DNA from: Monoplex corrugatus
Lineage: Eukaryota > Mollusca > Gastropoda > Littorinimorpha > Ranellidae
Assembly (NCBI GenBank): GCA_030674185.1
Contig: JAPXFY010000031.1
Span: 44,859,066 to 44,923,065, forward strand
Direction: 5' to 3'
DNA length: 64,000 nt
Part shown: positions 60,405 to 64,000 of the stretch, one piece after another
How the letters are laid out: each line of letters begins with the position of its first letter
How positions within the stretch are numbered: position 1 is the first letter of the stretch
Notes under the pieces: generated by a model
Seen by the model: only the letters and a program-made list of their open reading frames with translations
The model's database searches: none
Told to the model about the DNA's origin: nothing
Translations under genes and position numbers: made by a program

Positions 60405-60528
60405 TGTTTGGTGTCTGTGATTTGTCTGTGACCGTGCGTTCGCGCTTGACAAAGGCTAGTTGGCCGAAAATTTGCGCTTGTTTTGTTTTGTCTTGTTGGA
60501 GACGCGCTTACATTGGTTTTCTTGTTCT
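60405..60528 (+). repeat. Right arm of the 124-bp inverted repeat, Penelope 3' end
   Basis: Holds CTTGACAAAGGCTAGTTGGC followed by CGAAAATTTGCGC, a motif also seen at 19,846, 6,927 and (inverted) 6,240. It overlaps the right target duplication by three bases. Confidence 0.93.
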
Positions 60529-60538
60529 ACTTTTCGCC
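60526..60538 (+). repeat. Right 13-bp target duplication of the Penelope-like element
   Basis: Identical to 58,734-58,746. The host frame resumes as LLFAVNTLPSIK. Confidence 0.92.
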
Positions 60539-61145
60539 GTCAACACGCTACCCAGCATCAAGACTATCACACAAAAGTATCTTGAATCAGGTCACACTCA
60601 GATGGAATGTGATTCAATGCACGCTGCGATTTCAGCTGCAAAGAAGAGCACCCCCATTTATGTTCCATCTGAGTGGGACATCGTCTTCAGGTTGGCACGA
60701 CGGCTAAACCGCTACAACGTTGTGCCAATCGGTCACGAATCGTTTTACAATTTCAAGACGCTGGCCTCATCATACATCAGAAATACAAAAACAGACACAA
60801 ACGGACATAGAGTCAACTGGCTGAACATCCGCTTGATCCAAGTGACCAAAGGGATTGACGACATCATGCTTTTCAAGACCAACATGAATGATGAAAGTAT
60901 GAGAGTCTTGAGGCTTGTGGGATCTTCCAGACGGGGACGACAAGAGCTGCCCAAAGTCCTACATCAATTGTATCACGATAAACTGCCAGTGTCTGAAGCC
61001 AAGAAAAGGGACCTGCTGTCACTGTGCACAACTGGTGTCATCCCGAAGACCTATCAGTTTCTATCGGGATCTTCCAGCATCTTCATCTGCAGACGACAAA
61101 TTGCCAGAGCCTGACGTCAAGGACTCAGAGAGTGACACAGACTAA

Positions 61146-61690
61146 AGTCTGGATCGGTCTCTGTCAGTGCCTGTGAAGGCTGTAATGACCAGTGACGCTA
61201 CGACTTTTCCATCAGTGAATTTCGGTGACAGCTATTGGAACTGAAAAAGTACAAACTGTGTGACCTGGCTGATTTTAACATGGATGATCGTGTTTAATTG
61301 TGTGTATTGAAGATTTGAACTGAATGCGACTGGGAACAAAATGCAAACTGACAACACTGACACAGATTTCACTGGTGACATTTACATGTATCACTTGTCA
61401 TGGTTTTGGCTGTCAGTTAAGTGACACTGAAGACAATAAAGTGTACCGCAAAATAAACAGCGAGGAAAGTCAGTGAAAGTGAATAGTGCACAGAAAAAAG
61501 TGACACATATACAGTGAAAATTTGAAGCTGTAATGTGATTATAAAAAAGGACCTTTGTGAGTGACAGTGGACAGTATGATATTGATATGGATTTAACACT
61601 TGTTACTGCTGTTCAGTGAGTAATTTACAATGTTTGGCATGCCTTAGTGAATGACAATACGTCAGCATGTAACACACACACATACACGCA
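61146..61690 (+). other. 3' flank of the DUF7869-like gene, no further gene
   Basis: AT-rich non-coding sequence. AATAAA occurs at about 61,435 (GACAATAAAGTG) and is a plausible poly(A) signal for the element transcript. Confidence 0.4.
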
Positions 61691-61694
61691 CACT

Positions 61695-61696
<2 letters not shown>

Positions 61697-61775
<79 letters not shown>
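61697..61775. repeat. (GA)n microsatellite inside the element
   Basis: A pure GA run of about 78 bp after a short CA stretch. Confidence 0.98.
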
Positions 61776-61777
<2 letters not shown>

Positions 61778-61970
61778 TTGCGTTGAGCATTTGTAATGAT
61801 AATGTCAGAAAAGTAAATTTTGCAATGTCTTTCAGCTTCGCCTTTGTGTTGTCAAACATAACAGCTTATAGCTCCGTTAGTCCAATGGCTGATTTCAGTA
61901 ATATTTCCTGCCAGGATGTAATTCTTGATCTCTAGAAGTTTTGTGCTCCGTTACATTCCTGAGAGTGCTG

Positions 61971-61996
61971 CCAACCAGAAAGTACTATGTAGCAGT
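61971..61996 (+). repeat. Right subterminal copy of the TIR motif
   Basis: CCAACCAGAAAGTACTATGT then AGCAGT matches 55,181-55,199 (CCAGAAAGTACTATGCAGT) in direct orientation. A weaker GGCCAGAAAGGAAGGC is at about 62,239. Confidence 0.7.
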
Positions 61997-62411
61997 GACA
62001 GAAACAGACACCAGCTGCACTCAGGTTTCCCCTTCCCCCGTCCTCGGACCACACAGTACCAACAGCAGTTAGCATTTCACAGCAGCAGTTTTGTGATCTC
62101 CCAGCCCCTCCCTCTGTCCACCAGCGAGTACTACCAACAGCTAACCTAAATCAGCATCGCGCTGGCGCTGCAGATATTAGTTACGGATGCCTGCTTTCTG
62201 GTTCTATTTATCAATAGTCCTTTCCGTCACTTAGCTGAGGCCAGAAAGGAAGGCTTGTGCATGAGTGCCAAAGAGTGCCAACACCAACATAATCTAATTT
62301 ATTTTTATACATAAATAGCTGCTGCTCTGAACTCAACTTTTTGTTTCTTTAAGAGATGTATAAATTCTGTCAAAAATGCCAGCATACCATTACCAGCGTC
62401 CTCCCGTGTAA

Positions 62412-62561
62412 TTAACCCTTTGACTCCCGCATCATGTCCACTGGTATCCTGCATTGCCAACCATGCTAGCAAAGCAAAAACTTGACCCTTTGATTCCCTC
62501 ACCCTATCCACCAGCTTCCAGCAGGAAGCTGGTGGATAGGGTTCGGGAGTCAAAGGGTTAA
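62412..62561. mobile_element. TTAA MITE with 14-bp perfect termini, plus extra right-end copies to 62,645
   Basis: TTAA then CCCTTTGACTCCCG on the left; CGGGAGTCAAAGGG then TTAA on the right (62,558-62,561). Its right half (62,486-62,561) is itself a hairpin centred on GCTTCCAGCAGGAAGC. Two more right-end-like segments follow (GGATAGGGTTCGGTAGTCAA and GGATAGCGTTCGGGAGTCAA). Same family as 4,783-4,884. Confidence 0.8.
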
Positions 62562-62707
62562 TTTTTTTTGCAGTCGGCGGATAGGGTTCGGTAGTCAAAG
62601 GGATAATTTTTTTTGCAGTTGGTGGATAGCGTTCGGGAGTCAAAAGTATTTCATTTGTAGGTAGCTAACTTTCAAACGCCATTTTCTCAAAAGTGACCTC
62701 TGAAGCA

Positions 62708-62733
62708 GTAGAACCTTCTGGCAGGGACCCCTC
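62708..62733 (-). repeat. Right terminal inverted repeat of the OTU-DUF7869 element
   Basis: TAGAACCTTCTGGCAGGGAC then CCCTCG, inverse of the left terminus with two mismatches. ATAA follows directly. Confidence 0.88.
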
Positions 62734-62865
62734 GATAAGTTCTTGGTGAAGCTACCCAAAAGACAGTCAAGTGATCCTGAACCACAACCTTGTCCCAGTG
62801 GGGTAAAATTCCCAAGAAGAGAGAGCCCTCCTGAATCAGAGGGGGATTCTCCTTCCCCACAGTAA
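62734..62865 (+). pseudogene. Tigger transposase, last codons
   Basis: DKFLVKLPKRQSSDPEPQPC, PSGVKFPREREPPESEGDSP, SPQ then TAA at 62,863-62,865. It continues the C-terminus cut at 54,914. Confidence 0.88.
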
Positions 62866-63138
62866 CCCTACTCCTCCTACCCATCGTCTCCCTCAAGCCA
62901 GCCACGACTCTTCAAAAAGGTAAAGTACAGTATATTATTTATCTTTGTTAAATGTTAGAAAAATTACTTTAATTCTGCATAAAATACCATGTTAATTGAT
63001 TTTCATATTTTTGGGGTGTGGAACGGATTAATTGGATTTCCATTATTTTAAATGGGGAAATTCGTTTCGAGATACGAGTTTTTCACGATGCGAGCTACGT
63101 TATGGAACAAATTAAATTCATAACCTGAGACGCGACTG
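62866..63138 (+). mobile_element. Tigger 3' UTR and right terminus
   Basis: AATTGGATTTCCATTATTTT, AAATGGGGAAATTCGTTTCG and AGATACGAGTTTTTCACGAT lead to the terminus at 63,138, followed by the TA target. Confidence 0.85.
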
Positions 63139-63149
63139 TATCTGTTACT

Positions 63150-63650
63150 GGGTTAATTACCAAAACTATTCGCAGCTTTTCATCATCAGTAATACCTGGA
63201 ATCTATTTGTGGCAAATAACAAGTCAGAATTCCAGAACTTGTGGAAGTTATATTGGTTTTACGACTCATATCGATTTTTTAAGGTAATTATTTATGGGTC
63301 AATTACCAAAATTATCACTTCACTGAATTCATCATGAGTGACGCCTGGAATCTGTAGGCCTATATCAAATGGCACATATCAAGCCAGCTGTGGAAGTTGT
63401 AATGATTTCACGACTCATGTAGGTGTTATTTTTAAGCTTGTTAAGGCAATAAATTAAAATCTGAGTTAATTACCAAAACTTATGACTACTCATAGGTTAA
63501 TTACCAAAACTTATGACTACTCATAGCTTTTCACATTCATATATTTATTATTATACCTGGACTGTGTGGCAAATACATGCCAGAATTTTAACATCTGTTG
63601 AAACTATAATGATTTCAGTACTCACAGGTAGGATTTTTTAAGAACTCGTT
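63150..63650. repeat. Degenerate tandem repeat, about 150 bp, three copies
   Basis: Each copy contains TTAATTACCAAAACT (or GTCAATTACCAAAATT), ATACCTGGAATCTA-like, GGCAAATAACAAGTCAGAAT-like and TTTACGACTCATA-like blocks in the same order (starts near 63,152, 63,298 and 63,470). A short internal duplication (AAAACTTATGACTACTCATA) occurs at 63,474-63,530. Confidence 0.7.
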
Positions 63651-64000
63651 TAGGAACTCACCAACATACCATGGCATACCCAAAACATGCATGCATTCAC
63701 TCACACTCACACACAATCTACAACAAATTAAATATTTACTAATTTGAGCAAAGTTTCATCATCTCATAAATAGTTTAAATCTGACTTGTGCTGGTGAAAA
63801 CCTTTCCGGTGATATTCAGTTTTTGCTTATTCAGGTTATTGGTTCATTCTTTACAGTTAAGTTATAATGTTTTATATGAATCACAAAACATATTAAATGA
63901 TCATACTGATACTCACGAGTGATAGTTTTTGCTTCGTACAATAGAATTATATTACTATAAGACATATCCCTTCCTATTTTATTATTTAAAAAATCGTAAC
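63651..64000. other. No gene seen
   Basis: AT-rich unique sequence to the window edge. Confidence 0.4.

Larger units (their letters stand above)
58747..60525 (+). mobile_element. Penelope-like retroelement, 1.78 kb, 5'-truncated
   Basis: Inserted in the DUF7869-like coding region with a perfect 13-bp duplication. After 49 bp of unmatched sequence, 58,796-58,919 is a perfect 124-bp inverted copy of 60,405-60,528. Between them lie an RT fragment and a GIY-YIG endonuclease ORF. The inverted copy of the 3' end at the left is a layout known for Penelope-like insertions. Perfect identity of both the target duplication and the inverted repeats points to a recent insertion. Confidence 0.9.
57256..61145 (+). 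pseudogene. DUF7869-like putative transposase domain, interrupted
   Basis: A Ser/Thr/Pro-rich linker (57,256-57,600) leads to the domain: RPETWKKNIRKTLRFQNKG, CSQCKHKCSRITEEQRQDIF, ERVCKNFFLSTLGISRSYL, GENGRGKHQPYNKTS, HIESFPVVESHYTRKDTKRK, YLSSNLNVKRMYELYKEQ, FHVPKKDQCATC. Then acidic candidates: VVTVDMQAVL (Asp 58,462), VIIYSDCCGGQNRNQYL (Asp 58,690) and, after the Penelope insertion, SGHTQMECDSMHA (Asp 60,611). It ends KKRDLLSLC, SFYRDLPASSSADD, LPEPDVKDSESDTD (stop 61,143-61,145). Spacing suggests an RNase H-like DDD/DDE core (inference). Damage: frameshifts near 57,645, 57,990 and 61,050, TAG at 58,669-58,671, and the insertion. The family resembles proteins I recall as DUF7869 in invertebrates; this should be confirmed by search. 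Confidence 0.78.
54915..62733 (+). mobile_element. OTU-DUF7869 element: candidate new DNA transposon family with TIRs
   Basis: A 7,819-bp element bounded by 26-bp inverted repeats with two mismatches: CGAGGGGTCCCAGCCAGAAG... at 54,915-54,940, and its inverse with CCCTGCC and GGTTCTA at 62,708-62,733. ATAA stands directly outside both ends (54,911-54,914 and 62,734-62,737). Removing the element and one ATAA rejoins Tigger codons in frame (KQVS, two altered codons, KFLVKLPKR), which independently confirms the boundaries. Inside are a spliced gene for an OTU-like plus DUF7869-like protein, internal copies of the terminal motif, two GT tracts in introns, a GA tract, a Penelope insertion and a TTAA MITE cluster. 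Without the Penelope the element is about 6.0 kb. A 4-bp duplication is compatible with several superfamilies, so classification must rest on the protein. Confidence 0.85.
52016..63138 (+). mobile_element. Tigger (TcMar) DNA transposon, 5'-truncated, split by two nested elements
   Basis: Left part 52,016-53,249, middle 54,299-54,914 and right part 62,734-63,138 together form one Tigger copy of about 2.3 kb. The 5' leader contains GCCTCAGTATTTGAGCATTC, GCTCGCGTTACGAGC, typical of this family. The 3' end is CGAGATACGAGTTTTTCACG ... GACGCGACTG at 63,138, followed by TA, the TcMar target. Read inward, the right terminus begins CAGTCGCGTCTCAGG. The left terminus is missing where the element meets a TA/CA tract after the 28-bp array. 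Interrupted by elements at 53,250-54,298 and 54,915-62,733. Confidence 0.92.

Noticed and set aside
61651..61935. Arg/Glu-rich ORF
   Set aside because: Translation of a GA microsatellite.

Overview
This is eukaryotic DNA. It has GT-AG introns, long microsatellites, minisatellite and satellite arrays, and several classes of animal transposable element, and nothing looks prokaryotic. The element mix (Penelope-like elements, a Tigger-type mariner, piggyBac-like TTAA elements, non-LTR retrotransposons ending in ATG-triplet tails) suggests a lophotrochozoan, probably a mollusc. That taxonomic guess is inference. No complete host gene is present.

Layout. 1-4.6 kb holds the last two coding exons (777-845 and 4,556-4,627, +) of an unidentified host gene; the intron between them is almost wholly a 39-bp array that turns into a 23-bp array. 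4.6-8.1 kb has a TTAA MITE, a CT-rich array, fragments of Penelope-like ends, the first copy of an interspersed repeat called R1 here, and a CA tract. 8.9-12.1 kb is a decayed non-LTR retrotransposon (RT plus RNase H) followed by an antisense LINE fragment. 12.2-17.1 kb is a 37-bp array, a CAGT array with a palindromic spacer and a 1-kb polypyrimidine tract. 18.6-25.1 kb has a second R1 copy broken up by LINE and Penelope pieces, a tRNA-like sequence, and 66-69-bp and 73-bp arrays. 25.8-30.2 kb is a 45-bp array. 30-36 kb has a possible host exon, two more R1 copies and smaller arrays. 36.1-37.2 kb is a cluster of four different long hairpins. 37.8-52 kb is nearly all arrays (40/44, 29, 54/57, 40 and 65/28 bp) with a LINE fragment and weak minus-strand exon candidates.

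52.0-63.1 kb is the key region, a multi-level nest of mobile elements. A 5'-truncated Tigger (TcMar) element is split twice. One insertion is a 1.05-kb piggyBac derivative flanked by TTAA. The other is a 7.8-kb element (54,915-62,733) with 26-bp terminal inverted repeats, a 4-bp ATAA duplication, repeated subterminal motifs and a spliced gene for an OTU-type cysteine protease domain joined to a DUF7869-like domain with transposase-like acidic residues. That gene is in turn split by a 1.78-kb Penelope-like element with a perfect 13-bp target duplication and perfect 124-bp inverted repeats, and a TTAA MITE cluster lies near the 3' end of the 7.8-kb element. Removing each of the three larger insertions restores the reading frame of its host at the junction. 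I judge the OTU-DUF7869 element to be the most likely undescribed system here: a DNA transposon whose transposase would be the DUF7869-like protein. This copy is dead, with frameshifts, a stop codon and the insertion.

About 45% of the window (my rough sum) is tandem repeat, in more than a dozen families without obvious similarity. Several arrays start or stop exactly at transposon ends. Some arrays change abruptly from clean to ragged monomers, which looks like uncorrected long-read sequence.
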